A DNA stretch of 64,000 bases from Symbiodinium sp. CCMP2592. Taxonomy: Eukaryota > Sar > Dinophyceae > Suessiales > Symbiodiniaceae. Location of the stretch: contig CAJNDT010001213.1 of assembly GCA_905221615.1 (NCBI GenBank), positions 579,001-643,000 of the forward strand, in the 5' to 3' direction. Below, piece by piece: positions 39,400-49,648 of this stretch. The notes beneath the pieces were generated by a model. It saw only the letters and a list, made by a program, of their open reading frames with translations, ran no database searches and was not told the DNA's origin. A program made the position numbers and the translations under genes. Every line of letters starts with the position of its first letter. Position 1 is the first letter of the stretch.

Positions 39400-40337
39400 C
39401 ATTACCTGTGGAGCGAAAGGGTAAGGGTACTACTAGGGAAACTAATCACAAAAAGGGAAAGGTATGACCCTCTAGTTCTCGGCTCAAGGATGACTTGCAA
39501 GAGCTCCAGAAGCTCTACAAGTTTGCGGCTAAATCAACACAGTGCCCGCATCGTTCGAGTATTTAGTATCGAAGGTTTAGGGAGTTTAGGGTTCAGGGCG
39601 TAGGCGTATGGTATATCCAAGACTTATACCTGCAGTCATGTGAAATACAGATCCCTTCACATTCAAAAAAACTGATGCCTGAATGGATCCCCAGGAAAAT
39701 TCGCATGTGCTCGCTTCCGTTTTGACGCGGCTCACCACGACGTCTTCGGTGAGAACCCTGTTCGCTTGAACAATGACCAATGCTCCGTAGCCTCTCCGAT
39801 GTTAACGGCATCACTTGGCGAGCTACTACTCTCGATATTGCTACCAAAACCAGCAGCGTGGTGCCTCAAGAATGAGGACCGTTTAAATAGGGCCCTGATA
39901 AGATCCCGCTTGATTAGGAACAAGGCATAAGCTCATGTTAATGCCAAGAGACAGAACTTGCACCAGTGCAGGCATATCAAGTTGAGCTTGGTTGCAAAAG
40001 ACCGTGCTTATTGTGTGCCCTGTAGGCCTCTGACTACTCTCAACCGCATATCTCTGATGAACCCCAACCCTCCGCACCCTTAGCCTTAGCTTAGCCCCAA
40101 TGCCACAGTCAAAGCACGATGGTCACTGCTCTATTGGCCGTCCCACCTCGGCGCAAAGGCGTAGATGTCCCGATGCGCTTTTCGCACTCTCGCTGCTACA
40201 ACTCTCACGAATGTTGAATCCACCGCCGCACCCAAAACCCAAGAAGGATTGATTTAAGGGGAGAATATTCCGACCCCTATGTTGCACCTCTAGCCCGGCC
40301 ACCAAACTGCCTACTGCCTCACTGCTGCTCCTTCAGC
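39400..40337. other. Unique DNA with several overlapping minus-strand coding frames, probably a decayed gene
   Basis: Minus-strand stretches such as HTISTVFCNQAQLDMPALVQ (about 39950-40020), HHAAGFGSNIESSSSPSDAV (about 39800-39860) and ANRVLTEDVVVSRVKTEAST (about 39700-39770) look like protein but lie in different frames without clean splice sites. The region is free of repeat families. Confidence 0.3.
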
Positions 40338-40459
40338 TTGGCAATCTTCTCCTTACAGCTGCGCAGGCATGCGCCGAGTACAAACAACACGCGTGGCATG
40401 AATTCGGATAGGGATCGGGCAACAGTGCCTGTAGCAAGACTCATATTTGCACTTGTCGT

Positions 40460-40815
40460 CAGCACCCTAATCATCGCCATACATGATGAATATGGCAACG
40501 GCGATGGGACGATGATGTTGAAGAAGACTATGACTATTACGGTGACGATACTGACCCAGATGATGCACTGTTGATGTTGCTACTACCACTGCGATGCCGA
40601 TGATGACGAGGAGAAGTACGATGATGTTGATCTTGCTTCCGTCTATGGCAGAAGTGGCGGAGGCCGTGGTGGAGGTCGTCGTCGCCGCAGAAAGGCACGT
40701 AGGCCACAGCACCATCGCACTAAGACCACGGTCACGATTATCACCACATCATCTTCGCCAGCACAATAGGCAGCTGCATCCTCCACAGCATCACTTATAA
40801 CATCACAGGCATCTT
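40460..40815. repeat. Degenerate GAT/CAC trinucleotide tract
   Basis: GATGATG, GGTGGTC and CACATCATC triplets; open frames on both strands are triplet artefacts. Confidence 0.6.
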
Positions 40816-41129
40816 ACAGCACTCGGCCACCCAAGCCTAAAGGGTTCGGCGAACGGCACACGATGTGAAAACCTGGGTTTCGGAGTTTCGGGTTCGGGGC
40901 TTCGGCAAAGAATGGGCCTGAGCATCATCCCTTCGCTAGTGTCCGCAAATAACAATACTAAGTTGCTTTAGATCAAAGCCCGGATCCCTGATCAAAATAT
41001 TCAGACAAATCGAACTACGCAAAATTCTCCGAGGCGGTCTGCGTTTTTCGAGCTCTGGCTTGGAGCTTTTGATGTGGATCCAGCTCTTGGGGCTCGTAGA
41101 CAGAGTAATACCAAACTCGCTCTGAGGGT

Positions 41130-41315
41130 CTAGTCACTGGACAAAACCATGTGAAATAACGTGTCCAAGGCTGGCTTCAACTCTCCCTCCTGGCTGTGAC
41201 AGCACCCACTATACCTTCCCAGGCTGCAAGAACGACCCACCCCCGAATCGGGAATCCATGAACACCGGCACACTGAATCAGAGGAGGTGCTGCTGTGTCG
41301 TCCAACTCCTGCGCG
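41130..41315 (-). CDS. Candidate Cys-rich exon, unknown
   Basis: A minus frame of 61 codons between stops, with no ATG, reads SDSVCRCSWIPDSGVGRSCS, LGRYSGCCHSQEGELKPALD and TLFHMVLSSD. Five cysteines in about 20 residues suggest a small disulfide-rich or metal-binding module, but the spacing matches no family I can name. A plus-strand ATG frame also covers part of it. Confidence 0.35.
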   Translation of the reverse strand, partial: RAGVGRHSSTSSDSVCRCSWIPDSGVGRSCSLGRYSGCCHSQEGELKPALDTLFHMVLSSD

Positions 41316-41329
41316 TCAGTGGCGCTGCT

Positions 41330-41521
41330 TCAGCCCCCCGAGCCCTAAACCCTGAACTCGAACCCGAAACCGCAAACCCTAAACCCTGACCCTACAGACT
41401 ACACCGCACCCTGAAGCCAAGACCCCGGACCCTAAGCCTGAAGACAAAACCCTAAACGCTAACCCTGAATCCTCAGCCTGCCTTACACCATAAACCCTAA
41501 ACCCTTCCGGCTGGCCATAGC
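41330..41521. repeat. CCCTAAA-like DNA
   Basis: Degenerate CCCTAAA with CCCTGAA and ACCCTAA variants. Confidence 0.75.
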
Positions 41522-41636
41522 CTACTTGTCGAGTATCCTGGTGAACTAATTAGAGCTTAACCATGGGAATTCATTGGGATCATACAGGGTTATAGTAACC
41601 CCCAAATGGTTAAGGGTTACCCACTCTACTTCCAGG
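41522..41636. repeat. Family H element
   Basis: CCTACTTGTCGAGTATCCTG at the left, GGTTACCCACTCTACTTCC at the right. Confidence 0.75.
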
Positions 41637-41877
41637 ATCAGGGTGTGTTCAGGTTCGCCCCAAACTCGAAGCCATGACCCTGTGCTGGCCGTTGAAAATG
41701 TTGACTAACATGCGTAGTGCGCTTTTGGGGCGTTAGGGTTTAGGGACTTAGGGTTTATGGTTTTACGCTTTAGGGTTTAGGATTCAAGGGCTTAGGGCTT
41801 AGGGTTTAGGGTGATAAAACACCCCCCCACAGGTCACTTCGAAACTCCTTCGGATACACGGTCACTGATCAAGCATG

Positions 41878-42142
41878 CATACTTTGGGGATCAAGGGACT
41901 TAGTATGTGGGGGCGTAAGTAAGAAAACTATAGCCCTATAGCTATACCTACTTAGAAACCTAATTAAAGTAGTTATACCTAACTAGAGCAGTTGTGACTA
42001 CCACGGTTGATGATATAAATCCTGCATTACCTTAGAGCCTTAAGGACCCTAAACTACGGGAATTGAATTATATATTCCTTATTATAATATGGGTAATGCA
42101 GGACTTATATCATCAACCGTAGGTCCTATGATCCTCCAAGTA
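41878..42142. repeat. Family C element split by a family E element
   Basis: Left part CATACTTTGGGGATCAAGGG; right remnant GGTCCTATGATCCTCCAAGT. The family E copy at 42003-42121 interrupts the right arm just at GACTA/GGTCC. Confidence 0.8.
42003..42121. repeat. Fold-back element, family E, nested in family C
   Basis: ACGGTTGATGATATAAATCC at the left, GGACTTATATCATCAACCGT at the right. Confidence 0.85.
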
Positions 42143-42212
42143 GCATTTTGGAGTCCTTTTCAATGGGCCCTGACCCGTAAACCCTAAACCACCTTCAGAC
42201 AGCCCTACGGCC

Positions 42213-42375
42213 CAAGAGACTCCGAAATCCCTTCATTTAGGAACATCCCTTCAATTACAAAAAGGAGAACGAAATAACACAATACTCCCTGATTAAGGAA
42301 TCTCCCTTAAATTATCATAGGAACTCTATTATGATTTAAAGGATGTGCCTTGGTTCAGGAGTTTTGGAGTCTCTT
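42213..42375. repeat. Family B element with a second copy inside
   Basis: CCCAAGAGACTCCGAAATCC at the left, GTTTTGGAGTCTCTTCAAG at the right; TACTCCCTGATTAAGGAATC in the middle starts a second arm. Confidence 0.7.
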
Positions 42376-42674
42376 CAAGATCCTGTTCGGGGTTATGGCA
42401 ACTACAGCCTTTAGAGTTTAGGGCATAGGGTATAATATAACCCTATAGAACAAGTACTTCTAAAGTAACCCGCCCTCCAAGTTGAGACAACGGCGTCACA
42501 AAGCCTACGCTTTCACCCGTAGAACAGCCCAGAGACGGCACTAGACACTAAACCTCAAAGTTTGAAACCCTGAAACCCTGACACCCTCAAAGCATGAATG
42601 CCAAATCGTGAGCCCTAAACTCCAAACTCCCAAACCGACTCAAAGCACAAACCCTAATCTCCAAACTCCTAAAC
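42376..42674. other. CCCTAAA-like DNA flanking an exon
   Basis: Degenerate CCCTAAA/CCCTGAA text up to the donor of the exon at 42675. Confidence 0.6.
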
Positions 42675-42764
42675 CGAATCAAGGCCCAAGAAGGTGTCCT
42701 TGACCAAAGGCTCGAGCTGATCATCAGGCATCCACGTGATGCCGGACTCCTTCACGATGACGAC
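42675..42764 (-). CDS. Internal exon, unknown protein
   Basis: Exactly 30 codons in phase 0, from AGAGCAG/GTC to TCG/GTTTAGG. The product reads VVIVKESGITWMPDDQLEPL and VKDTFLGLDS. Third positions are strongly C/G-biased (GTC GTC ATC GTG AAG), unlike the flanks. The donor is itself a TTTAGG heptamer and the acceptor has the AG-G form seen elsewhere in the window. The family is not recognised. Adjacent exons must lie across fold-back elements on both sides. Confidence 0.55.
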
Positions 42765-42788
42765 CTGCTCTAGGACTGTTTCATTACT

Positions 42789-42897
42789 AAATATAGGGCC
42801 TTATAATTGGAATAGCGTTTTGGGACCCATTATACTACATCATAATAAGGACCCCCCTCCCCCCCAAACAAAAGAGTCAATTATTTAGGCCCCTAAG
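42789..42897. repeat. Fold-back element, family D
   Basis: AAATATAGGGCCTTATAATT at the left, AATTATTTAGGCCCCTAAG at the right. Confidence 0.85.
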
Positions 42898-43038
42898 GTT
42901 TTGTTTATCGAATGATTAGGTTGGAGGAGGGTTCTTTTGAGGGTGCTCGGATTGGATTTAACCCTGCTTGCCAAGTCGTCTGATCCCTGCTGCAATGTAA
43001 GGAATACGCAAAAAATCAAGGTGCTCTGGAGTCTCTAC

Positions 43039-43152
43039 TAGGATGCCCAGCAACCTAGGAATAAAAAGGGCTCCCCTTTTGGTATTGGGTAACTTAACAG
43101 GGAACCTAGGACTACAAAAAGGGAATAAGGGTGCTACTGGGCATCCTAGTCC
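43039..43152. repeat. Fold-back element, family F
   Basis: CTAGGATGCCCAGCAACCTA at the left, GCTACTGGGCATCCTAGT at the right. Confidence 0.85.
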
Positions 43153-43531
43153 AGGATTATCAGGGTGACGGGTGCCTTACCGACCCCTCTGAAGGAATAA
43201 TGTTTGCAAATTCTTCATGCTTCCGTAGTAGGTGCTTTTGGTGTATAGTATGTTCTCGTCACAGTTCAGGCTCCAGAAGCTCTCGCTCTGAAGCCTAAGA
43301 GGCTTTCGAGATAAATTTGCGACTCGCAGCAGCAGGTGACTAGGTTCAGGGTGTCAGGATTTGCCAGCCTGTTTGGGAGTACAAAAATTTAAAAAAAACG
43401 TATTTAGAATCCTAATCATGGGATGCTTACAAGAGACTATAGAAACCCACGAAAACACCCTCAACCAACCCTGGGAGCCCCCGTCCATGCAAGCCACCTA
43501 TACAACCTCAAGGTTTTTCCGGTGGCACGGT
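43153..43531. other. No gene seen
   Basis: Mostly unique DNA; the plus frame 43361-43636 runs into a family C element and has no other support. Confidence 0.4.
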
Positions 43532-43659
43532 CTACTTAGAGGATCATGGGAACCAGCAACTAGGGTTGTAGGTACCTTGATTAGGGCTATAAGTAGATAT
43601 GACTGTAGTTACCGTATTTCTATCCGTACTTGCTAACTCCCCTGATCCTCTTTAAGTAC
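43532..43659. repeat. Fold-back element, family C
   Basis: CTACTTAGAGGATCATGGG at the left, CCCCTGATCCTCTTTAAGTA at the right. Confidence 0.8.
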
Positions 43660-43731
43660 TGCGTTCCGGTGGCTCAGAGCTCTATATCCTAAATCCTAAA
43701 TCTAGGGTATGCGACCGACAGAGGCTAAACT

Positions 43732-43841
43732 CAAGAGCAACTTAGGAATAAAAAGGGTGCCCTTTTTGGTTTAAGGGAGCGTATAAGGGAGCAAGAACCC
43801 TAAAACAAAAAGCATAAGGGCCTACTTTAGGTCCTAGGAGA
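43732..43841. repeat. Family F-prime element
   Basis: AGAGCAACTTAGGAATAAAA at the left, GGCCTACTTTAGGTCCTAGG at the right. Confidence 0.75.
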
Positions 43842-44397
43842 TCAGGGTGAGCAGAGGCCGCCTCAATGTTCTTGCCCGAAGCTTCCGTCACCTGAGATTT
43901 CAGGGCTTGCAATGTTAGATTAGGGCATGAGGCTGTTCAGTAACCCACCGGGAAAAAGTATATAAGTTTTTAGGCGTTTTATTTTATAATAGGAACCCAG
44001 AAACCTGAAAGTAAAAAAGTGTACCGCTGAACAGCCTGGAGAAGGGACGAGGGTTGCAGAGCTTAGGGATACGGCGTTTAGGTTTCATATGGGGGCTTTT
44101 GAATATTGAGGTGTTATTGGGTTGCAAAGCAGTTGGGGTTTTTAGCATGTGGGGGTCGTGGGGTATAGCCGTAGGAACCACAGCAACGGCTTGGAACACG
44201 AACGAGAGCAGAAAGCATCGCCAATGTCCACGCAAGACCGAAGAAGCAGCGACAGCAACTGCAGCAGTAGCTTACATGCAACTACTACTACCATCAGCAA
44301 GCATCGGTCGGATCGCACTCCTAACTTGATTTGGGCAGATTCGCTAATTGAAGGGTGACTTGGTCTCTCAAGGGGCCAGGCTTTGCATGTTGTGCCT
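43842..44397. other. No confident gene
   Basis: Overlapping open frames on both strands at 43984-44358 (part of it a GCAGC/AGCAAC-type tract) are not supported by motifs or splice signals. Confidence 0.4.
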
Positions 44398-44525
44398 TGC
44401 TTGGAGGATCAGGGGACTTACTAAGCCGGGTCATGAGTAAGGTATCTATAGCTATACGCACTGATAACCCCAATTGCGGTACTTAATTATCACCCTACTT
44501 ACTAAGTCCCAAGATCCTCTAAGTA
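44398..44525. repeat. Fold-back element, family C
   Basis: TGCTTGGAGGATCAGGGGAC at the left, TCCCAAGATCCTCTAAGTA at the right. Confidence 0.8.
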
Positions 44526-45129
44526 TGGAAGCTTTCAATCCTTCAACCATCCAGTGGTTTAGCTGGGTGTTTCGATCTTAGGGTTCGGGGGGGTGGGAAA
44601 AACGGTGATAGGTGAGCTTCCGCGTATTTTTCGAAGCCCTACCCTACTTGCAAACTCCCCTCATCCCCAGATAGACCCAAAAGAATCATAAACCCAAACA
44701 ATTATGATTTTGTAGACCCATTTAAAGAGAGCCCTAACCCAAACCTCGAAGCCAATGCAATTGAAGGCTCCTCTAGCAGGCCCTTCAGCGCCAGCCGGGT
44801 GGTAGCGTCCTCCGCAAATGGTTTAGGGTTTAGGGTGTAGAGCTTTTCCTGGACTTTGTGAAGTAAGAAGGGAGAAAGTTTGAAAGAAGTATGGACTGTT
44901 ATTTCGTAATGGTTTCAAACACTCCCTCCGCTGAGTTCTCAACCACAAAGGCACCCCGAAAATCAACTCTAAATTTGGCTAAGGGTTTAGGGTTTAGGGC
45001 ATTCCTCCAAACTGAAGCTCTAACCTTGGCTTCGGGTTTAGGGTTCAGGTCAAGCCTAATCATTTCACCGAAGAAACGGCGAAGCCGATGAGAAGAAGGG
45101 CCTGTCAGCTAGGGGAACTCCCATAATTA
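44526..45129. other. No confident gene
   Basis: TTTAGGG fragments at 44575, 44820 and 44985 separate short unique pieces; a plus frame from the ATG at 44891 includes MDCYFVMVSNTPSAEFSTTK and may be an exon ending near the TTTAGGG at 44985. Confidence 0.3.
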
Positions 45130-45233
45130 CTATAGGAGCCTTAACAACTGAAATAACGTTTGGGTGTAAATGAGACTATAAATATAATCAGGAACCCCCA
45201 AAACCATTTTCTAATTATTCAGGCGCCTACGTC
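45130..45233. repeat. Fold-back element, family D
   Basis: CTATAGGAGCCTTAACAACT at the left, AATTATTCAGGCGCCTACG at the right. Confidence 0.8.
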
Positions 45234-45624
45234 AAGTTTCCTGTGGTCGTCGAAACACCCCCATCACCCGTGAACCCTGAATGCGTTTCCAGGGCTTCAT
45301 ACGGCTTAGCGAGCGTTTCCAGCAGGGTTTGCCACGGCTGTATGAGGGTATTTAATATAAGAGGTCGACTGGTTCTACAGAATTTTGCAGTGGTGGTGTT
45401 GAGGGCAGTGTTAAAAAACACATGTTTGTGGCACTCCTAAACCCCCCCACTATCCTCTATTATACCCCAAACACCCACTATTCAGGACCATAAGGGCTCT
45501 ATTAAAGGGTCCTGGTTATGGACAGACAGGCTTTGGGGGGCTGTCAGTTTAACCATGGCAATCAATAGGGCTTAGGGTTTATATAGGGTTGAGGGTAGGG
45601 CTTATAGGGCTTAGGGTTTGCTGC
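45234..45624. other. No confident gene
   Basis: 45240-45425 is unique and open on both strands (plus: FAVVVLRAVLKNTCLWHS at its end). 45450-45620 is AGGG-rich repeat text. Confidence 0.35.
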
Positions 45625-45985
45625 GACCACATGGGAGCTTCCGCAAATTCCCAGACCCTTCGGGAGGATCTAGAAAGTTGATCCCCTAAGTTGGGTATAC
45701 TACTAAGGGTACTTTATAGGAACCCCCATTACGGGATATACTTGTTCGATTTTTTCGGGGGTCTGGGTTAGGGATACCTCATCCTGGGGTCTTATAATAA
45801 GCATCCTACTATTTAGGGTGCTATCTTAGGGTACCATACGGGTTCCTTTCAGGGGCTCTGTAAGGGTTTGGAGTTTCCGCAGATTTGGGGTACCTTGTTT
45901 TGAGTTTTGGGGTCCTTATGATAAGGATGCTACTATTTACGGGAACTATGTTAGGGTCTCTTTTCGGAAACTCCCACATCGCTTC
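45625..45985. repeat. Family L copies, rearranged
   Basis: GGAGCTTCCGCAAATTCCC, GGGTTTGGAGTTTCCGCAGA and TTTCGGAAACTCCC mark three element ends within 360 bp. Confidence 0.6.
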
Positions 45986-46180
45986 ACTTGGAATGAGGCT
46001 TTGAACCCCTACGCCCACACCTTGAATCTCAGAAACGAAAGCGACAATCTCAACGATACTTCGCTCGCTGGCTCCTCGTCCAAATCCTCCTTGTACCTCA
46101 GATCTCGGAAAAACAAAAAACCAGGATGATTGCACAGCGGGTGTGCGACTTGGGATGAAACTTCCTTCTACTTCACCCAT
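45821..46180 (-). CDS. Possible ORF, unknown protein
   Basis: ATG at 46180 starts a 119-codon minus frame: MGEVEGSFIPSRTPAVQSSW, then EVQGGFGRGASERSIVEIVA and FVSEIQGVGVGVQSLIPSEA. The first 70 residues are protein-like; the rest is translation of the family L repeat. A plus frame over the same unique stretch is also open. An exon ending near 45975 is more likely than the full ORF. Confidence 0.3.
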   Translation of the reverse strand: MGEVEGSFIPSRTPAVQSSWFFVFPRSEVQGGFGRGASERSIVEIVAFVSEIQGVGVGVQSLIPSEAMWEFPKRDPNIVPVNSSILIIRTPKLKTRYPKSAETPNPYRAPERNPYGTLR

Positions 46181-46264
46181 GTTCCTGCAAAGAGCAGGGA
46201 ACGAGTAATCGTGACGGGTTTCGTAATAGAAAGACGTTGTGACACAGCTTGACAATGCGGTGCG

Positions 46265-46440
46265 TTGTTCGTAGCAGTAGCAGTAGCGGTAGCAGTAGCA
46301 GCAGCAGTACCAGGAGCAGAAGCAGGAACAAGAGCAGCAACGGCAAAAACAGCAGTAGCAGTAGCAGTAGTAAGAATAATAGCAGTAGTGGTGGTCGTAT
46401 AGTGGTAGTACCGGTATGTAGTACCAGCACTACCTAATAG
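46265..46440. repeat. GCA/GTA trinucleotide tract
   Basis: Degenerate AGCAGTAGCAGTAGC repeats. Frames of Ser, Leu or Ala/Thr arise from it and are not genes. Confidence 0.9.
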
Positions 46441-46481
46441 CACCAGTAGTACTGGAGCCCTCGGACTCTTGGCTTCAAAGC

Positions 46482-46501
46482 CCCCCCCCCCCCCCCCCCC
46501 C
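46482..46501. repeat. Poly-C run
   Basis: About 20 consecutive C. Confidence 0.95.
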
Positions 46502-46515
46502 GCACAAGCAGACCT

Positions 46516-46622
46516 AATGTAGGAGTCTTAATAATTAGAATAAGGTTTTGGGGCCCATTATACTACATTTACAACAAGGAGCCCCCAAGATAGTATAGGC
46601 AATTGTTAAGGTTCCTACATTG
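46516..46622. repeat. Fold-back element, family D
   Basis: AATGTAGGAGTCTTAATAAT at the left, CAATTGTTAAGGTTCCTAC at the right. Confidence 0.85.
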
Positions 46623-46780
46623 CCAATTAGGAGTCTCAGCCATCAAATTCTTCCCTTCCAGGGCTCCGCAGAACGGTTTGGAGTAGCGGTACATCCCTAA
46701 ACCCTAAACCCTACTCCTTCATGCCTGCGGACCGTCCTGTTCACATCCTTGCCAAGAGTATGCTAAGAAGCTGAGTCTCA

Positions 46781-46905
46781 CCAGAGACTCCAATATCCCT
46801 AAATTAAGGAATATTCCTTAAATCACATCAGGGATCCTTTTATAACTCAAGGACTTATATTCGGAAATCATGATAAGGAACTCTGGAAAAGGGTAGGTTC
46901 TTTGG
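46781..46905. repeat. Left arm of family B joined to a family J piece
   Basis: CCAGAGACTCCAATATCCCT then GGACTTATATTCGGAAATCA and AAAGGGTAGGTTC, which match the family J copy at 53178. Confidence 0.65.
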
Positions 46906-46914
46906 GCTCCAGGT

Positions 46915-47075
46915 AAACCCTAAACCCTAAACCCTAAACCGCATACCGAAACCCTAGACCCTAAGCCCTAAACCCAAAGGCCTTAATGCCCTGTCAAAAA
47001 ACCCTGAACCCTAAACCCAAAGCCCTTAAGGTCCTGTCAAAAAAACCCAAGTCCTAAACCCTAAACCCTAGACCG
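46915..47075. repeat. CCCTAAA array with a duplicated block
   Basis: The block CCCAAAG(G/C)CCTTAA(T/G)G followed by CCTGTCAAAAAA occurs twice about 55 bp apart within CCCTAAACC text. Confidence 0.8.
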
Positions 47076-47088
47076 TGGTAGAACAACT

Positions 47089-47203
47089 AGGATACCCAGT
47101 AACCTAAAAAAAAAGGCCCCTCTTTCTGGTCTTGCGTAACTTTATAAGGAACCTAGGACTACAAAAAGGGAATAAGGTTACTACTGGGCATCCTAGTCTA
47201 GGA
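47089..47203. repeat. Fold-back element, family F
   Basis: CTAGGATACCCAGTAACCTA at the left, TTACTACTGGGCATCCTAG at the right. Confidence 0.85.
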
Positions 47204-47221
47204 AAATCAGGGTGCTTTACC

Positions 47222-47326
47222 CAGTCCTAAACCCTAAACCCTAAACCCCATCCCTGAACCCTAAACCCCAACCCTGAACCCCAACCCTGAACCCCAAACC
47301 CCAACCTTAAACCCAAAGCCCTAAAC
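47222..47326. repeat. CCCTAAA/CCCTGAA array, start of an intron
   Basis: CCCTAAACCC and AACCCTGAACCCC units leading up to the donor of the exon at 47327. Confidence 0.85.
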
Positions 47327-47411
47327 AGAACAAGGAGCTTCTTCTCCAGGAAGTCCGTAACGCTTTTGGAGTTCTTGCCGATTGCCGTGGCCTTGAGCTC
47401 AAGGCCCCGGG
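47327..47411 (-). CDS. Internal exon, unknown protein
   Basis: 85 nt between CCTCAG and CT/GTTTAGGG. The frame reads RGLELKATAIGKNSKSVTDF and LEKKLLV, an amphipathic, Lys-rich segment with strong C/G third-position bias. Phase is 2 in and 2 out. The donor is a perfect TTTAGGG heptamer preceded by G, so the intron begins with telomere-type repeat. I do not recognise the family. Partner exons were not identified. Confidence 0.6.
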
Positions 47412-47490
47412 CTGAGGCCAAAAGGGGCGTTTAAGATTGTTGGGCTAGGGATTCCTTAACTACTATTTGCCTAAGAACCACCAAAAAATA

Positions 47491-47492
<2 letters not shown>

Positions 47493-47525
<33 letters not shown>
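47493..47525. repeat. (TA)n microsatellite
   Basis: About 16 TA units. Confidence 0.95.
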
Positions 47526-47527
<2 letters not shown>

Positions 47528-47601
47528 CTTATATGGGTGTAATATAGGGATTATTATTTTATGGTTTAGGATTCTTGGGGTAGGGATTCCTTAATATCCA
47601 A

Positions 47602-47728
47602 GGGTAAAAGGAGGGACCCTTAATAAGGACCCCTAGGTATATACCCTTAATATAGCTACTATATACCCATTGTATAGCCCCATTATAGGGTAGGGGTCCC
47701 CATTAAGGGTCCCTCCTTTTCACCTTTG
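47602..47728. repeat. Fold-back element, family M
   Basis: AAAAGGAGGGACCCTTAATA at the left and its complement at the right (TTAAGGGTCCCTCCTTTT). Confidence 0.85.
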
Positions 47729-47789
47729 ATAATATGAACCCTATTATGAGAACCCTCATCCCTACTAAACCCCCATAGGCTAAAACCCC

Positions 47790-48044
47790 TTTTCGGGCTT
47801 TTGGGGCCTTCGGTTTGGTGTCTCGGGTTTAGGGCTTTGGGTTTAAGGTTGGGGTTTGGGGTTCGGGGTTGCGGTTTAGGGTTCAGGGTTGGGGTTTAGG
47901 GTTTAGGGTTGAGGTTTGAGGCTTAGGGTTTTTTGACAGGACCTTACGGGCTTTGGGTTTAGGGTCTAGTGTTTCGTTACGGGGTTCCGGGTTCAGGGTC
48001 GAAGGTTTCGGCTTGGGGTTTAGGGTTTAGGGTTTCGGTTTGGG
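47790..48044. repeat. TTTAGGG-like array
   Basis: GGGTTTAGGG, GGGTTGAGG and GGGGTTCGG units over about 250 bp. Confidence 0.85.
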
Positions 48045-48126
48045 GAACTACACTTATGCTGAAAATAGAACCACAATTAGGGAACTTATCACCCTAAACT
48101 TACCAAGATCCATGATTCTCCAAGTA
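48045..48126. repeat. Worn family C element
   Basis: CTTACCAAGATCCATGATTC plus TCCAAGTA at the right; the left half is degraded. Confidence 0.6.
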
Positions 48127-48393
48127 TTGGCGGAGTGACAGCCTTCAAGGTCTGAGATCCTACCTAACAAAGACGGCCTTAACGACTAGACTAGGTCACT
48201 AGGGTTTCTGCGCTGTGCACTGTAGGATAACGATACTAGGGAACCTACAGACATAATCTTTGTTCTGGCCCTCCAAAAAGGGGCATGAGAGCGTGTAAGG
48301 TTTGGGGTTTAGGGCTTGGGGATTCCTCGTTTAGGCGCTTGGGTTTAGGGCTTCGGGCAAGTCGTTCTGGGCTATGACTGACATGCACGAGAG

Positions 48394-48573
48394 GGGGGTT
48401 TCCGAGAATAGGGGACCCAAATAAAGTACCCGAAATAGTCGGATCCTTATTATAAGGACCCCAAAATACGCTACCCCTAATTTTTGGAAACTCCCTAAAC
48501 CCTAAACCCTCTAGATCCCTTAAAGGATCCCTTTAAAGGAACCCTAAGGTACCCCTAATTTTTGGAAACTCCC
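48394..48573. repeat. Family L element
   Basis: GGGGGGTTTCCGAGAATAGG at the left, AATTTTTGGAAACTCCC twice at the right. Confidence 0.75.
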
Positions 48574-48829
48574 AGAAGGAGGCGGGGAGGCGAGTTGGGC
48601 TGGGTGTGCACGGAACTGTAAAGCTCATCGGTGGCTGCATCATTCAGTTATCTGCTTTGTCTGTCAACAAGCAGGGACATGAATGTACTGAAGGTTGTGT
48701 TGTTTATGGTTTAGCTTACTTCTGGGTTTCGGGTGCAGGGTCTAGGTGTAGTAAGCCTGTATTTGGTGTTTTGCAGGACCCCGGACATGCGCACAGGACG
48801 CTGAATCAAGCAATCTTTGGGCGGCCTTA
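48574..48829. other. Unique DNA with a weak plus-strand frame
   Basis: 48606-48830 is open for 74 codons (starts TVKLIGGCIIQLSALSVNK after GTG/ATG-type starts). No other support. Confidence 0.25.
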
Positions 48830-49035
48830 ATCTATGTGCCTCAATAATTAGAACAGCGACATGATATACTATACTTGCAGGAACAGGGGACTTAGTACGC
48901 AGGGTTCTACTTACCTTTACTAGTAGGGCTATAACTATAGTTACCTTTATTCATATCCCTACGGTACCGTCCCCTGATCCTCGAAGTACTATAATGCACC
49001 CCAACACCCTCGTCTACTCATCAAGGCGCTCATAA
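48830..49035. repeat. Family D element split by a family C element
   Basis: Left arm ATGTGCCTCAATAATTAGAA up to GATATACTATA; right remnant TACTATAATGCACCCC to TCATCAAGGCGCTCATA. The family C copy at 48876-48985 lies between. The bases TACTATA are found on both sides of it. Confidence 0.75.
48876..48985. repeat. Family C element nested in family D
   Basis: CTTGCAGGAACAGGGGACTT at the left, GTCCCCTGATCCTCGAAG at the right. Confidence 0.75.
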
Positions 49036-49548
49036 GTCATGGAACAGGGCTTGGATGGGCTTGGGTTTGTAACTTTGGGGTCTAAGAGGCAATGCTGTCG
49101 GCTGGGATTTTGAAAGCTGTAAACAAGAATGTCCGGGCAAACTAAGGCCTAAAGCTTTGGAAGCTTTCCCAGCTTTAAGTTAAGTGTTGGTCATACGGCC
49201 AGGGTTTAAGGTCTGGTGCGCTATGGTCTCAAAAGGAGCTTTATCGCTTTTGCGAGGAAGGTTTCAGCTCTATGGTTTCCATGAAAGTCCAGACACCAAC
49301 CCCCAGGAAGATCGCGGCCTTTGAAGGGTTAGTACAGACCATCACCACCTTAACCCCAAATAACCTACATTTTCAGGGACTTATATAAAGAAATCATATT
49401 ACGATAGCAAGGTCTTATGCTTGACAGTCTTGCTTCCTTGCCATTTCCCGCACGGGACCTGCAGTAAAGAAGCCACCTGAAGAAATCCCTAAACACTAGA
49501 CCTCAATTCACAGCCCTCACCGCTAAACTTAATACCTGAACCTTATCC
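49036..49548. other. Gene-less; family J piece at about 49346-49420
   Basis: ACCTTAACCCCAAATAACCT and TTTTCAGGGACTTATATAAA match family J at 53178. The rest is unique without a supported frame. Confidence 0.5.
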
Positions 49549-49648
49549 TACTTGTCGCGTATCCTGAGGAACTAATGTATACTGAGATTATATTGGGACT
49601 ACAGTAACCCCCAAAGGGCTAAAGGCAACCTACTCTACTACTAGGCTT
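49549..49648. repeat. Family H element
   Basis: CCTACTTGTCGCGTATCCTG at the left, GGCAACCTACTCTACTACT at the right. Confidence 0.75.

Noticed and set aside
46168-46443. Overlapping ORFs of Ser, Leu and Ala/Thr
   Set aside because: Same reason: a GCA/GTA triplet tract.
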